A program made the position numbers and the translations under genes. A stretch of 64,000 nucleotides of DNA from Voacanga thouarsii (taxonomy: Eukaryota; Streptophyta; Magnoliopsida; Gentianales; Apocynaceae): assembly GCA_026120185.1 (NCBI GenBank), contig JANUWF010002024.1, positions 1,178,001-1,242,000 of the forward strand, in the 5' to 3' direction. Shown here piece after piece: positions 35,397-47,636 of the stretch; within the stretch, counting starts at the first letter, position 1, and each line of letters starts with the position of its first letter. The notes below the pieces were generated by a model, which was not told the DNA's origin, did no database searches, and was given only the letters and a program-made list of their open reading frames with translations.

Positions 35397-36183
35397 TATA
35401 CCAACTCTTGGATAATAGACTCTGATGTCACTGACACCTACACCTCAATTCTACCATACCTATACTCCATGCTTGAGTAACAAAAAAAATTATAATGGCT
35501 AATGGCTTTTTAGCAACTGTTGTAAGGTTCAAAGATATACATATTACACCTAATCTTGTCCTAAAACTATCCTCATGTACCAAAACTATTGGCCAGCCTT
35601 GTTTCCATTCAAATCTTTATCTATTATCTCAAATGTTATTCTATTTTTTATCCTTCTAATTACGTTTTCCAATATAAGGGTTCAGAAGAAGGATTGGACT
35701 TATTGAGGAAAAAAAATGGCCTACCACCTTTAATCTTCTTAGAAAAGTAGAAGCAAATTTTGTTTTCATCTTTTCTCAGATTCTTAAATAAAGATGTCAT
35801 TTAACTGTATGATTTATGCATAGGTCATCCTTCTTTTATGGTTTGAAAAGTCATGTTTCCCCATTATTTGCTTCAAGGGTTAGATATTTTGTATTTTTAT
35901 TATAATATTTGTGAATTTGCAAAACATACTCTTTATCTTTTCCTATTAGTGACAAAATAAGTTATTATCCTTTTCATTTAATTTATAGTGACATTTGAGA
36001 TTTTTCGGTTATACTCAATGTTTTTGGGCTTCTTGGTTTCTATCCTTAATTGATCATATTACATGATTCTTTCTTCTTAAACAAAAATATGATGTTTGCA
36101 TTGTTAGACCTAATTTCTATTCAATGGTGCAAAAAAGTAGGGTTAAAATATAAAAGTTTAAGATAGACAATTTTGGATACTAC
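35397..36183 (+). pseudogene. Copia D protease and N-terminal integrase remnant
   Basis: WIIDSGVTDTYTS, encoded near 35412, is the copia protease motif, with DSG intact. ANGFLATVVRFKDIHITPNL follows, then CKTYSLSFPISDKISYYPFH and LIYSDIW near 35920-35990, the first catalytic Asp region of integrase. The segment ends at the copia E insertion, just after a D-N dipeptide where the second catalytic Asp is expected. Many stops are present. The preceding stretch 34961-35396 may hold a shrunken gag (ORF 35021-35218), which I cannot confirm. Confidence 0.65.
36179..36183. repeat. Copia E target-site duplication, left
   Basis: ACTAC, repeated exactly at 45391-45395. Confidence 0.92.
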
Positions 36184-37917
36184 TGTTGGGTATCTCAGGC
36201 TCGTATCCAATACGGCACAGTGGAAAATAAAACAAGATACCATCCCAGGACCCATCTATGTGTGGAAAACAAGACATAAAGAGAGTAAAGGTAACAGCTT
36301 TTTACCTTTGGGTGATCGTGCGAAGAACAAATTTTTCTTCTTCAAGTTAAGGCGCGATCCAGCAATCCTCGTGATCAACCTCCACGTGAGTTGAATGTCT
36401 AACCGCTATAATCACAGTGTGTGATTATCTCTAAGAGTAATCCACACAGAGGTATACTCAAGCAACAAAATTTCTGTGCTACCAAAAATTAATGGTGGCT
36501 AAGGTTTTTCTTTCAAGAAGAAAACCGAGAAAGAGAGAACAAAGGAGAGAGAATCGTGTGTTGTTCAGCTATTTTTGGCTAGATTTCGTGTGACTCAACA
36601 TCAGCTAGGGTTTTCGGTTATATCATACATATATACCTAAAACCCTACTAAAACTGAGAATTCTAATCCTATTAGAATTCCCTAATTGTAATTGGAAACA
36701 TCAAGTTCTCACAATTATAACTTAGACCACAAATTATAACTAATTATAATGTGTCTACAACAACTTCTCTTTCTCTCAATTAACCCCACAATGTTATCAA
36801 ATAACATCTTGAGTATATAATCCTCTATTGTGTGTGACCTATTAGGTTTTTCAGTCAATTGGTAGAGAATATGAATTAATCCAAATGTCTTTGAGATTAA
36901 TAATCCATAATTAATTAGAATTAATCCTATTAATTCTAATCAGGATTGGTTTATTAATTCATCAATTAATAAACCCATATTCCCAGATCATGAGCAGTGT
37001 CTAGCAACACATCATGACCACCCAAGAGTCGAGGAAGTCAAATGGCTTGACATGAACCCTTCAATAACAAACTTCAGTGCAATTAACTCATTTCACCATA
37101 CAATATCTCATTCGGTTTAGAGTACGGAATTAGTGCCAACTCCCTCCAGAATTAATTCTGGCCCGAATACAATAGTACTTGTACCAGGAATCCACTACTC
37201 TAGAAGTGTATCAATTGGAACTATTTCCAATACACAATCGTCTTGCCAAGGACTTTCGAGTAGTAATTCCTACAAATGGCCGTGAGATATTCACCCCTAC
37301 TATTAGGAGTGGTGAATCCTTTATTGATCCTCTCAACTACTTTCGTTTACCTCACAATGTATCCAATATCTATCCCATAGGCGGCCCTCGATTGAGCTCC
37401 GGAGATTGGAATCAAAATACAAAGCTCAGCAAACAAAGTACCTTGGAGATCTCAAGTCTAAGGATACTTGCACGTTTGCTATATTGAGATTATATCACTG
37501 GCACTAAATAGTTATCCATATGATTATCTCAAAACTAGGTCATCCAATGAACTTGTTCCATTAACAAGCATCCATGTGTTAACTTTGAGTATCTCAATAC
37601 TCACGGTTATGAGAATCGCCGCCTGATCAAATCAGGAAGTCTAACACATGCTAGTCTTAACGTATTAATGATGTCCTGTCTCATTAATACTATGACTAGG
37701 GACTATTTAAGTACTAACACCATCTAGTGTAGTAGGACTCTCATATTATGATCTCTATCATAATTTCCTTAACACAGTGTTGTACTAATGATTTTATCGA
37801 ACAGTTATATTACTTAAAGTAAATAAAAGAAACTGTAAGATAAATAATGTCTTTTATTAAAATAAAATGTGTCATATACAATATACAAGTGAGTGCCTCT
37901 AGGGTACAACACTAACA
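36184..37917 (-). repeat. Copia E 3' LTR
   Basis: 1,734 bp, collinear with 43655-45390 and with the solo LTR at 61506-63231. It contains two hairpins with CCT loops: 36658-36680 (10-bp arms) and 36914-36940 (12-bp arms). The ORFs at 36173-36394 and 37179-37487 are chance; the second recurs in the other LTR only because the LTR is repeated. Confidence 0.95.
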
Positions 37918-37931
37918 AACTCTCACTTGCA
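37918..37931 (-). promoter_or_regulatory. Copia E polypurine tract
   Basis: The minus strand reads GCAAGTGAGAGTTTG directly before the LTR start TGTTAG. The tract AAGTGAGAG is purine-only. Confidence 0.65.
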
Positions 37932-38693
37932 CTAGAGCCAATCATTCATGTATCTAATACCGAATGACTCAACATGACAATCATGTTTTTTTTGGGATAG
38001 TGCTTTCGTAAGCGGGTCAGCTATGTTCTCATCCGTGGGAACTCTCTCTATCTTTACATTATTCCTATCTATGATCTCCCAGATCAGATGATAGCGTCGC
38101 AGTACGTGTTTGGATCGTTGGTGAGACCGCGGCTCCTTTGCTTGTGCAATGGCTCCATTGTTGTCACAATACAAAGTTATTGGATCAACAACACTAGGAA
38201 CCACACCTAGTTCCGTCACAAACTTCTTGATCCAACCTGCCCCCTTAGTTGCTTCAGAAGCAACTATGTACTCAGCTTCTGTCGTAGAATCGGCAATAGT
38301 CTCTTGTTTGGAACTTTTCCAACTTATTACCCCTCCGCACAACGTAAACACGTAGTCAGATTGTGATTTGAAATCATCTTTATCATAATGAAAACTGGTA
38401 TCAGTATACCCATTTATTTTCAAATCACCTTCTCCATATACTAAGAACATATCCTTAGTCTTTTGTAAGTACTTAAGGATGTTCTTTACAGCCGCCCAAT
38501 GACCCTCACCAAGGTCGGATTGGTATCTGCTCATCAAACTGAGAGCACAAGATACATCGGATCTAGTACATATCATAGCATACATGATAGATCGAACTGC
38601 CGAGGCATATGGAATCTTACTCATGTGATCCCTTTCAACTTGTGTCTTAAGAGACATCGACTTTGAAAGGCTTACACCATGTAACATGGGCAA
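37932..38693 (-). pseudogene. Copia E RNase H domain
   Basis: An open segment of 253 codons continues in the RT frame after one stop (TAA at 38709-38711). It encodes IPYASAVRSIMYAMICTRSD, SRYQSDLGEGHWAAVKNILK, then DSTTEAEYIVASEATKGAGW, LYCDNNGAIAQAKEPRSHQR and ENIADPLTKALSQKKHDCHV. The Asp-Glu-Asp acidic residues of copia RNase H are recognisable (Y-T-D, T-E-A-E and C-D-N). The reading ends at the family's usual place, just before the polypurine tract. This piece is the best preserved part of E and resembles RNase H of A1 and A2. Confidence 0.9.
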
Positions 38694-38708
38694 GAATCCC
38701 TTTTTGAA

Positions 38709-39401
38709 TTAATCCATGCTAAATCTCTTTAGCACTTTATCTATGTATGTAGACTGTGAAAGACCAAACAACCTTTTGGATCTATCTCTATAGATCCTTA
38801 TTCCAAGAACATAGGTTGCTTCACCAAGGTCTTTCATGGAGAATTGTTTGGACAACCAAACTTTAACCGTTTGCAAGACAGGTATATCGTTTCCTATTAG
38901 TAATATGTCATCTACATAAAGTAATAAGAAAACGATTGCACTCCCACTAACCTTCTTGTATACACAAGGCTCATCCATATTTTGAATGAAACCAAACTCT
39001 TTGATTGTTTCATCAAAATGGATATTTCAACTCCTAGAAGCTTGCTTAAGTCCATAAATAGACCTTTGCAACTTAAACACCTTTGTGCCATCACTGGATA
39101 TGAAACCTTCAGGTTGTGTCATATACACTTCCTCAGTCAGATTTTCATTTAGGAAAGCTGTTTTCACATCCATTTGCCAAATTTCATAATCATAATGAGC
39201 AGCAATAGCTAGGAGTATCCTGATGGATTTTAACATGGCTACTGGCGAGAAGGTTTCATCATAGTCAATACCATGTTGTTGATGATAATCCTTCGCCGCT
39301 AGTCGTGCTTTATAGGTAACTAAGTTACCATCCATATCCGTTTTCTTCTTGAAAACCCACTTGCACCCAATAGGTTTAATTCCTTTGGGTGGATCAACCA
39401 A
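38709..39401 (-). pseudogene. Copia E reverse transcriptase
   Basis: 39401-39027 encodes PIGCKWVFKKKTDMDGNLVT, then [40 protein letters not shown] and SIYGLKQASRS. After a TGA (where the family has Trp) the same frame resumes, with DEPCVYKK and LLLYVDDILLIGND, the intact YVDD catalytic box, at about 38925, and FSMKDLGEATYVLGIRIYRD. The enzyme copies element RNA from the tRNA primer. Only stop codons, not frameshifts, break it: the TAG at 39405, the TGA at 39027 and the TAA at 38709. Confidence 0.92.
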
Positions 39402-39404
39402 AGT

Positions 39405-40663
39405 CTATACTTGGTTGTCGTATATGAAATCCATCTCTGACTTCATGGCCTCAAGCCATTTGTCAGATTCTGAACTATTCAGAATATCCTTGTAGGTAGT
39501 AGGCTCATCTTTATCTATGAGCAATACGTCATTATGGTCACTAATGAGAAATCCATATTTCTCAGGTGCCATACGTATCCTACTAGATCTACGAGGTTCT
39601 TGTATATTAGAAGGTTCATCTATTCTCTCAATAGATGTGGGGTTAGACGGTTGATCCTCGTTTGTTTGGTCTTCATGAACTTCACTAAGTTCAATCTTAC
39701 CCCCACTGTCCCTTTTGAGCATGTGCTCCTTCTCTAAGAAGACGACATGTTTCGACACAAATAATTTGTTTTCTAAGGGTTGATAGAAGTAATATCCAAA
39801 AGATTCTTTTGGATATCTCACAAACAAACACTTGTCAAACTTACTATCAAGTTTGTCCGATTGTGGACTTTTAACAAAGGCGGGACAACCCCATAATCGC
39901 AAGTGAGATAACTTTGATCTTTTACCAAAGAACATCTCAAATGGGGTAGTATCAACCGATTTTTTCGGAACTCTGTTTAGTATATAAACAAAAGTCTCTA
40001 GTGCATACCCCCAAAACGATTTTTGTAGGTCTGTAGAAGCCATCATGGTCCGTACCATGTCTAGAAGGGTTCGATTCCTTCTCTTAGATACTCCATTATG
40101 TTGAGGTGTATGTGGTGAGTCAATTGAGATAATATCCCATTATCTCTAAGATAACTCAAAAACTCCTAACTCAAATATTCTCCTCCTCGATCAAATCTTA
40201 GAGTCTTAATACTTTTGACAAGTTATTTCTCTATTTCATTCTTGAAGTCTTTAAACCTTTCAAAGGCCTCAGATTTGTATTTCATTAAATACAAATACAC
40301 ATATCGTGAGAAATCATCGATAAATGTTATGAAATAGTTATAACCTCCTCTTGCTTGTATTGACATTGGACCACATACATCAAAATGTATGAGTTCTAAT
40401 AACTCTTTGGCCCGTTCTCCTTTTCCTGGAAAATGAGTTTTAGTCATTTTGCCTAATAAACAAAACTCGCATGTGCCATATGATTCATAATCAAATGACC
40501 CTAAGTCACCAAGTTTGTGTAATTTAGAAATACGATTTTCGTTTATATAGCCCAAACGACAATGCCATAAGTAAGAGGTGTTAGAGTTATCTATTTTAGG
40601 TTTCTTATTATTTACATTGAGAATTGGATTATCCAAATCTAGAACATATAAACCATTAAACAA
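39405..40663 (-). pseudogene. Copia E integrase
   Basis: The zinc domain LWHCRLGYINENRISKL with CEFCLLGKMTKTHF lies at 40590-40420. The core has HFDVCGPM (first Asp), ITFIDDFSRYVYLYLMK and RFDRGGEYLS (second Asp) at about 40185, then SPHTPQHNGVSKRRNRTLLD and SFWGYALETFVYILNRVP with FEMFFGKRSKLSHLRLWGCP. The linker RRSSRIRMAPEKYGFLI leads to RT. A TAA at 40223 and a TAG near 40165 break it, and the frame shifts near 40140. It would insert cDNA into the genome, creating 5-bp duplications as seen at ACTAC. Confidence 0.9.
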
Positions 40664-41010
40664 AGTTGCTGAACCATAGTAAATAACATTTATTCTTAAA
40701 TATTAAATGAAATCCAAATAAGTCTAAACACGCAACTGAGATAATATTTTTCATTAAAACTGGTACAAAATAACAGTTTTGCAGTTCTAGAATTAATCCC
40801 GAAGGCAGGTTCAGTTCGTATGTCCCCACAGCAAGTGCAGCAACCTTTGCCCTATTTGCAGTACGTAGGTTCACGACGCCTTTCCTAGCCTTCTACTGCT
40901 CTTTAGTCCCTGCAAGTTATTGCACAAATGAGATCCACATCCGATATCTAATACCCATATCTTATTTCTAAAGGCAGTATTTATCTCAATCATAAACATA
41001 CCTGAAGAAG
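40656..41010 (-). pseudogene. Copia E protease and pre-integrase
   Basis: WVLDIGCGSHLCNNLQGLKS near 40960-40900 is the aspartic protease active-site region, but the D-T/S-G triad reads D-I-G, a Thr-to-Ile change consistent with C-to-T. After a one-base shift near 40872 it continues with NRAKVAALAVGTYELNLPSG and LILELQNCYFVPVLMKNIIS, then shifts again near 40665. The protease would cleave the gag-pol polyprotein. Confidence 0.85.
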
Positions 41011-41838
41011 AAGTAAAAGTGCTTGTAAGCCTCTCCTTCTGCTTCTTGTCCTTAATGATCTCCAAGTAAGCTTTGCAGTTGCGCCTCCAGTGGCCTATCT
41101 TCCCACAATAATGGCATGGGCCCTTGGTAGCTGTGTCCTTCTTGTTCACACCATATTTGGGCTTCATGGGAGCCTTCTTCTTCTTCTTTTGAACTTTCTT
41201 CTTAGAAGAGGAAGATTCTACCATTAAAACAGCATTGGAATCCCTCTTCATGGAGGATTCCGCAATTTTGAGGAGATTGATCAACTAAGGAATGGTGGAC
41301 TCAAGCTTGTTCGTCTGATAGTTAATCACAAATTGTGAAAAACTATTAGGCAAAGACTGTAGAATTAAGTCAACACTTAAGTCATGGTCCATTGTAAATC
41401 TGAGATATCCAAGCTTCTCTATCAAGCCCAGCATCTTCAGCCCATGAGTGGCCACAGAAGAACCCTCTGCCATTTTACAATAAAATAGTTGCTTCAAGAT
41501 CTCATATCTCTCAATTCTGGCTTGGGCATCAAATAGCTCTCGAAGATGTAAAATGATCGATTGAGCATCCATATGCTCGTGTTGTTTTTGCAACTCAGGA
41601 GTCATGGATGCCAGTATAATACATGATGATGTATCACTATCCTCCTTGTGCCTTCTATGGACAGAATGCTCATCAGCATGAGCATCTTGGGCTGGTGGTG
41701 GTGGAATAGGAGCATCTAGCACGTAGAGTAACTTTTCCGATTTGAGAACGATTCTCAATTTCTATACTAGTCGAGATAGTTTGATTCGGTTAACTTGTTG
41801 GTTTCCAAAATGCTACGTAAGTTCAAGTTCGTCGACAT
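41011..41838 (-). pseudogene. Copia E gag
   Basis: The ATG at 41838 begins MSTNLNLRSILETNKLTESN, a standard copia gag start. A TAG (usual Trp) and a one-base loss follow near 41760, then the frame is open with RIVLKSEKLLYVLDAPIPPP, ILASMTPELQKQHEHMDAQS, LGYLRFTMDHDLSVDLILQS and FSQFVINYQTNKLESTIP. A TAG at 41285-41287 (usual Gln) precedes LINLLKIAESSMKRD, a lysine-rich stretch and a complete CCHC knuckle CHYCGKIGHWRRNC at about 41125-41080. Gag builds the particle; the knuckle binds RNA. Confidence 0.9.
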
Positions 41839-43632
41839 GATGCAAGTGACCTAGATGTAAAGATAGAGAGCATTAGCTACTTGTATATGCACATGATATG
41901 CAAATAATTAGGACTTTAATTAAACGCATTTTTACTCCACTATTTTACTCAAACCAATAGCCCCCACTACTTAATTCGGGAAAGCCCGTTGGAAGCTTTC
42001 CTAGTGGACCAGTATCCAAATTTCTCAAGAATAACCTTGGGTTTGCCCAACAAGCCACCATTGAATTCATTGGTAGATATCCAATACCAATTACATCGTA
42101 TGTAACTACCGAATCATTGGGTGATTAACAACTTTTAATCTTAAAGTCTTTTGGACTACCCCAACTTTTCCTCTAAATTTCTTTATGCTTGAGTTTGCCC
42201 AACCGGGATAAAGAATTTAGTTAAACCCTACCCATTAATCAGGAATTTAATTCCATAGCTTGAACATGCCCAATGTCAAGTAGGCTTGGGTTTGCCCAAC
42301 AACCTGATTTCGAAAAAGGACGCTCGTTCTTACTATATTAACGGAAGGAATTAGGTTTAATATTAATTGAGTGATTTGTTCCTTTTAGTGATTTCGTTGA
42401 ATGACATGCATAATAATCAATAATCACATAATTGATAATCATGGTAATAAAGCGATTACGTAGTATGGTTATGGACTTTACCCTAAATTAATTTATTTGA
42501 GTCATAAAAGAAATTAATATAGTTAACCATGTGTTCATGCATGATTTAAGTAGAAGGTCTTACATCCTTGCCTTGTTTTGGTTGCCATCTCCAGAATAAA
42601 ATAATTCTACTCCTATCTAACCTATATAAACTAATTGCATAGTTTACTAAAGAGAGAAAACCTCGAGTTACATTCGATGAGAGTTAGATGAGAAGAGAAT
42701 TACACAAGAATTCTAGAGAATGCAGGACACGCAGGTCCTATTTCATAAAAACCAAAACTGTAAAATGCATTAACAGATATAATTGGTTTTAGTCCACAAC
42801 CATCTACCATATCATTGACTATGCTTAAACAAAATAAACATATACTTTTATTATTCTAAAATCACTATTTTGGAAAAATAAAACAAATTCTAAAATCACC
42901 ATTTTAGAGAATACATCAATTTTAGATTTTCAAAATCATTATTTTGAAGAACAAAATTGATTGTCTCAAAATTAATTTTGAGAAAATGCTTTCGGGTCCC
43001 ATGTCTCATCAAACGAGGTTTTTTCCTTTCAAAATTTTGTTCCGGAATTTTTTTTTTTTTTTAAATAGATGGAAGTCGCAAACATAGTAGAACCGGCGCC
43101 GGTTTGGAAGTCGGAGCAGGCACCGGCTCTGTTCTGGTTTCCAAAAATTTTTATCTTCCAAAAACGATTTTCGGACATCACGAACAGAATGGAACCAGCG
43201 CCTGCTTGGAGGCCGGAGCCAGCGCCGCCTGTGTTTTGCAACAATGGCGGCGATTTTCAAAAAATTCCAAAAATAATTTTTGGTGTTTTCTTCTTTTGCA
43301 AATTTTCAATGAGAACAATTCTTAGCTGTATTTTCTATTTTGAAGCTATAAACAACAACCAATTTGTTAGTTTAAACAAAATCAAAACGAAAAATTAAGA
43401 TAAAATGAAGTGCACATCCATGTTACAAGAAAACGTTTTTCTACAGAAATTTTTCAGCACCAAAGAAAGCATCTTTTTGAAATACATTGTGACTATAACA
43501 CAATCATATTGTCCTACGGACCCAACTCATAAAGATTGAAACGATTTCGACTCGAGTGAAAACGATTTTCACAGCAAACAAAGATAAACACAAAAATAGT
43601 TTTTCATGCCAAAACAATATCCGTAGACCACA
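41839..43632 (-). other. Copia E untranslated leader
   Basis: About 1.8 kb lie between the primer site and gag. They contain several GGGTTTGCCCAAC-like repeats (42035-42300), AT-rich stretches, and a GC-rich island at 43080-43255 made of two diverged direct copies (starting 43090 and 43192). ORFs over the island on both strands (43009-43398) are probably due to its composition. Confidence 0.65.
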
Positions 43633-43654
43633 CATAGCATGGTTTTGATACCAC
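43633..43654 (-). promoter_or_regulatory. Copia E primer-binding site
   Basis: The minus strand reads GTGGTATCAAAACCATG just after the LTR end ...CCAACA. TGGTATCA is the conserved core of the initiator-Met-tRNA site. Confidence 0.85.
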
Positions 43655-45390
43655 TGTTGGGAATCTCAGGCTCGAATCCTATACGGCGCAGTGGAAAATA
43701 AAACAAGATACCATCCCAGGACCCATCTATGTGTGGAAAACAAGACATAAAGAGAGTAAAGGTAACAGCTTTTTACCTTTGGGTGATCGTACGAAAAATA
43801 AAATTTTCTTCTTCAAGTTGAGGCGCGATCCAACAATCCTCGTGATTAACCTCCACGTGAGTTGAACGTCTAACCGCTATAATCACAGTGTGTGATTATC
43901 TCTAACAGTAATCCACACAAAGGTATACTCAAGCACCAAAATTTCTGTGCTACCAAAAATTAATGGCGGCTAGGGTTTTTCTTTCAAGAAGAAAACCGAG
44001 AAAGAGAGAACAAAGGAGAGAGAATCGTGTGTTGTTCAGCTATTTTTTGCTGGATTTTGTGTGACTCAACATCAGCTAGGGTTTTTGGTTATATCATACA
44101 TGTATACCTAAAACCCTGCTAAAATTGAGAATTCTAATCCTATTAGAATTCCCTAATTGTAATTGAAAACATCAAGTTCTCACAATTATAACTTAGACCA
44201 CAAATTATAACTAATTATAATTTGTCCACAACAACTTCTCTTTCTCTCAATTAATCCCACAATGTTATCAAATAACATCTTGAGTATATAATCCTCTATT
44301 GTGTGTGACCTATTAGGTTTCCCAATCAATTGATAGAGAACATAAATTAATCCAAACATCTTTCAAATTAATAATCCATAATTAATTAGAATTAATCCTA
44401 TTAATTCTAATAAGGATTGGTTTATTAATTCATCAATTAATAAACTCATATTCCCAGATTATGAGTGGTATCTAGCAACACATCATAACCACCCAAGAGT
44501 CCAAGAAGTCAAGTGACTTGACATAAACCCTTCAATAACAAACTTCAGTACAATTAACTCATTTCACCATACAATATCTTATTCGATTTGGAGTACGGAA
44601 TTAGTGTCAACTCCCTCCGGAATTAATTCTGGCCCGAATACAATAGTACTTTTACCAAGAACCCACTATTCTAGAAGTGTATCAATTGGAACTGTTTCTA
44701 ATACACAATCACCTTGGCCAAGGACTTTCGAGTAGTAATTCCTACAAGTAGCCGTGAGATATTCGCCCCTACCATTAGAAGTGGTGAATCCTTTATTGAC
44801 CCTCTCAACTACTTTCGTTTACCTCACAATGTACCCAATATCCATCCCATAGACGGCCCTCGATTGAGCTCCGAAGATTGGAATCAAAGAACAAAGCTCA
44901 GCAAACAAAGTACCTTGGAGATCTCAAGTCTAAGGATACTTGCACATTTGCTATATTGAGATTATATCACGGATACTAAATAGTTATCCATATGAATATC
45001 TCAAAACTAGGTCATCCAATGAACTTGTTCCATTAACAAGCATCTATGTGTTAACTTTGAATATCTCAATACTCACAGTTATGAGAACCACCGCCTAATC
45101 AAATCAAAAGAGTCTCATACATGCTAGTTTTAACGTATTAATGATGTTCTGTCTCATTAATACTATGACTATGGACTATTTAAGTACTAACACCATCCAG
45201 TGTAGTAGGAATCTCATATTATGATCTCTATCATAATTTTCTTAACACAGTGTTGTACTAGGGACTTTATCGAATAGTTATATTACTTAAAGTAAACAAA
45301 AGAAACTGTAAGATAAATAATGTCTTTTATTAAAATAAAATGTGTCATATACAATGTACAAGTAATTGCCTCTAGGGCACAACACTAACA
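43655..45390 (-). repeat. Copia E 5' LTR
   Basis: 1,736 bp, followed by ACTAC at 45391-45395. Hairpins with CCT loops lie at 44129-44151 and 44385-44411, matching those in the 3' LTR. Confidence 0.95.
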
Positions 45391-47636
45391 ACTACTTCAA
45401 CTAGATTTTGTTTCCCTACTTTCATTCAGAACGCATTATCTACGATTCACTATGTGTTAGCACACCTCACCAAAATAGAGTAGCTAAAAGGTCTTAACAT
45501 TGCCTATACTTTACTCTTTCAAGGGAATATTCTCAAGTCCTATTAGGGAGAGACTGTTCATTGCCACATACAAAATAAATAGACTTTCCTCACACGTGTT
45601 AGATAATAAAAACCCCATAGAGATCTTTAATTATTTTTCCTTTCACTTTAGAACCTCTAATGTCCTCAGACATATTGTATTTAAGTGCACTACCTTTGTT
45701 CATGTCCATAACCACTATAGAGATAAGCTTAACTCCCAAGCTACCAAATGTGTTTTCCTTAATTACTCATTCATTCAAAAGGGATACAAGTATTACAACC
45801 CTTCATTCAAAAAATTTTACATCTCTATAGATGTCACCTTTGCTAGAAATACACATTTTTCTCCAAATCATCTCTTTAGGGGAGATTTTAATGATAGAAG
45901 ATAGTACTTGTAAGTTATTTGAACCAATTAAAACCTTTGACCCTCCTTATGTTGCAATCTATTTTGATAAATCAAGGCCCTTGGGCCAATCACATTTGAG
46001 TTACCCAATTCTACCACTAAAGTCATCTCTTGTGCCAGCTAGAGCCACTTGCAATTTTCCAAGGTCTTCTCAAGTGTATTCAAAGAGAAAGGCTATTTTA
46101 AAATCAACATAAGTCCATAAATCTTACTCCAACTCTGGGAATGAGATCATAGTAAGCTCTTATCCATCTTTACATCCATAATCTGTTGAAACCTCTATTG
46201 ATCCAACTAATGACCTAGACATTTCTATTACTATTAGAGAAGGTACTAGGGAGTTTGCTAAATGACTACTCTATCCATTATCTCATTATGTCTCTCTTAA
46301 GCACCAGTCACCAACACATAAAATATTTATTTTGAGTTTAAACACCATTGTTTATTCCTAACACTATTTTTGAAGCGTTGTCAAAAAAGGGGTAGAGGGA
46401 TGCTATAAGAGAGGAACGAGCACATTAAAAAAGAATAAAATGTGGGAGATTGTTGATAATTATGAAAAAAAAAATTGTTGATTGTAAGTGGAGTTTCACA
46501 TTGAAATATATGGCTAATAGAGTTCTTGAGAGATATAAAGTACGATTGATGGCTAAACGGTACACTCAGACTAACATGCGGTTGATTATTAGAAGACTTT
46601 TGCTCCAATCACAAGAAAATGAATATTGTGAGAATTTGTTATCATTAGTTGTTAACTTCAACTGGCATCTCGTACAATATAACATTAAGAATGCATTTCT
46701 CTAGAAATCTACATGAACATTCCACCAGAATTTGAGATGGATACAAGTAAAAATATCTTATAATATGATCTAGGAGATTTGTTAAAGTCATGAAGGATTT
46801 TGGGTATAAACAAAACCAAAGGACCATACTTCCTTCATTAAGATTCGGTTGCAAAAGGAGGAACTGCTTTTTATGTCTACATTGATCAAGTTATAGTAAC
46901 TGAAAATGATGAACGAGAGAAACAAGAATTAAAGTATAGACTACTAAAAGAGCTTGAGAAAAAAGGAACTAGTGAAATTGTAGTACTTCCTTGGTATTAT
47001 GGTAACATATTTCACACAAAGGATCTTCATATCTCAATAAAAGTCTATTATTGATTTGTTATCAGAAATAAGGAACATTGGTTGTAGGCTAATTTCTAGT
47101 TTAATATATCCAAATAATAAGTTGAGAGAAGTTAAAGAAGAGCTAGTTGTTGATAAAAGAATGTATCAAAAGTTGATTAGTAGACTCATATACCTTATAC
47201 ATAGTAGGCCACACATAACATATTTGACTAGTGTAATCATTCAATTCAATCGTGATCTAAGAGAATCTCATTTTCAAGTAGTTTACAAAGTGTTGCATTA
47301 CTTGAAAGGCAATCAAGGAAAGGATTTTTGTTATAAAAAAAAAAAAAAACAATACTCTTGCTCTAGAGGTTTGCTCTACAGGTTTGCACAAATTAATACA
47401 TACTATACAGGTTCTCTAATAGTTAGAAGTTCAATAATATGTATTGTACTCTTCTTCTTCTTCTTTTAGGTTATTTGATAATGTGGAGAAGCAAGAGGCT
47501 GAATGTAGTGGCAAAGTCATCTCTGAAATCAAAATTTAAGGTAATTGCTCAAGAGTTGTGGAAACAACTATGGCTAAATATTATTCTAGATAATTTGGGA
47601 ATTAGATGGGCAGGTCCTATAAAGCTCTACTGTGAC
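45391..47636 (+). pseudogene. Copia D integrase C-terminus, RT and RNase H start
   Basis: After the duplication, the integrase continues with SERIIYDSLCVSTPHQNRVA near 45425-45480. The open part 45500-45904 encodes NKNPIEIFNYFSFHF, CTTFVHVHNHYRDKL and ATKCVFLNYSFIQKGYKYYN. RT fragments follow: VDCKWSFTLKYMAN near 46470, LSLVVNFNWHLVQYNIKNAF near 46640, and YIDQVIVTEND (a broken YVDD box) near 46885. RLIYLIHSRPHITYLTSVII and LHYLKGNQGKDF are near 47180-47320, and RNase H KSKFKVIAQELWKQLWL with LYCD is at 47530-47636. The sequence is then cut by a MITE. Confidence 0.8.

Larger units (their letters stand above)
36184..45390 (-). mobile_element. Ty1/copia retrotransposon E, nearly complete
   Basis: 9,207 bp with LTRs of 1,734 bp (36184-37917) and 1,736 bp (43655-45390), TG...CA ends and a perfect ACTAC duplication. 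On the minus strand the order is 5' LTR, primer site, ~1.8-kb leader, gag (from 41838), protease, integrase, RT, RNase H (to 37932), polypurine tract, 3' LTR. This is the standard copia order. All domains are present, but at least six stops and several indels make it non-functional. A hand comparison of two LTR stretches (about 215 and 150 bases) shows about 12 and 14 differences, mostly transitions, so it is younger than D but not recent. Confidence 0.95.

Noticed and set aside
37179..37487. 102-codon ORF repeated at 44714-44959
   Set aside because: It recurs only because the E LTR is present twice; the solo LTR at 62363-62572 does not keep the frame.
43009..43398. ORFs on both strands over the GC-rich island of copia E
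   Set aside because: GC-rich sequence lacks stops in several frames; the frames encode low-complexity Pro/Ala/Arg text with no similarity.
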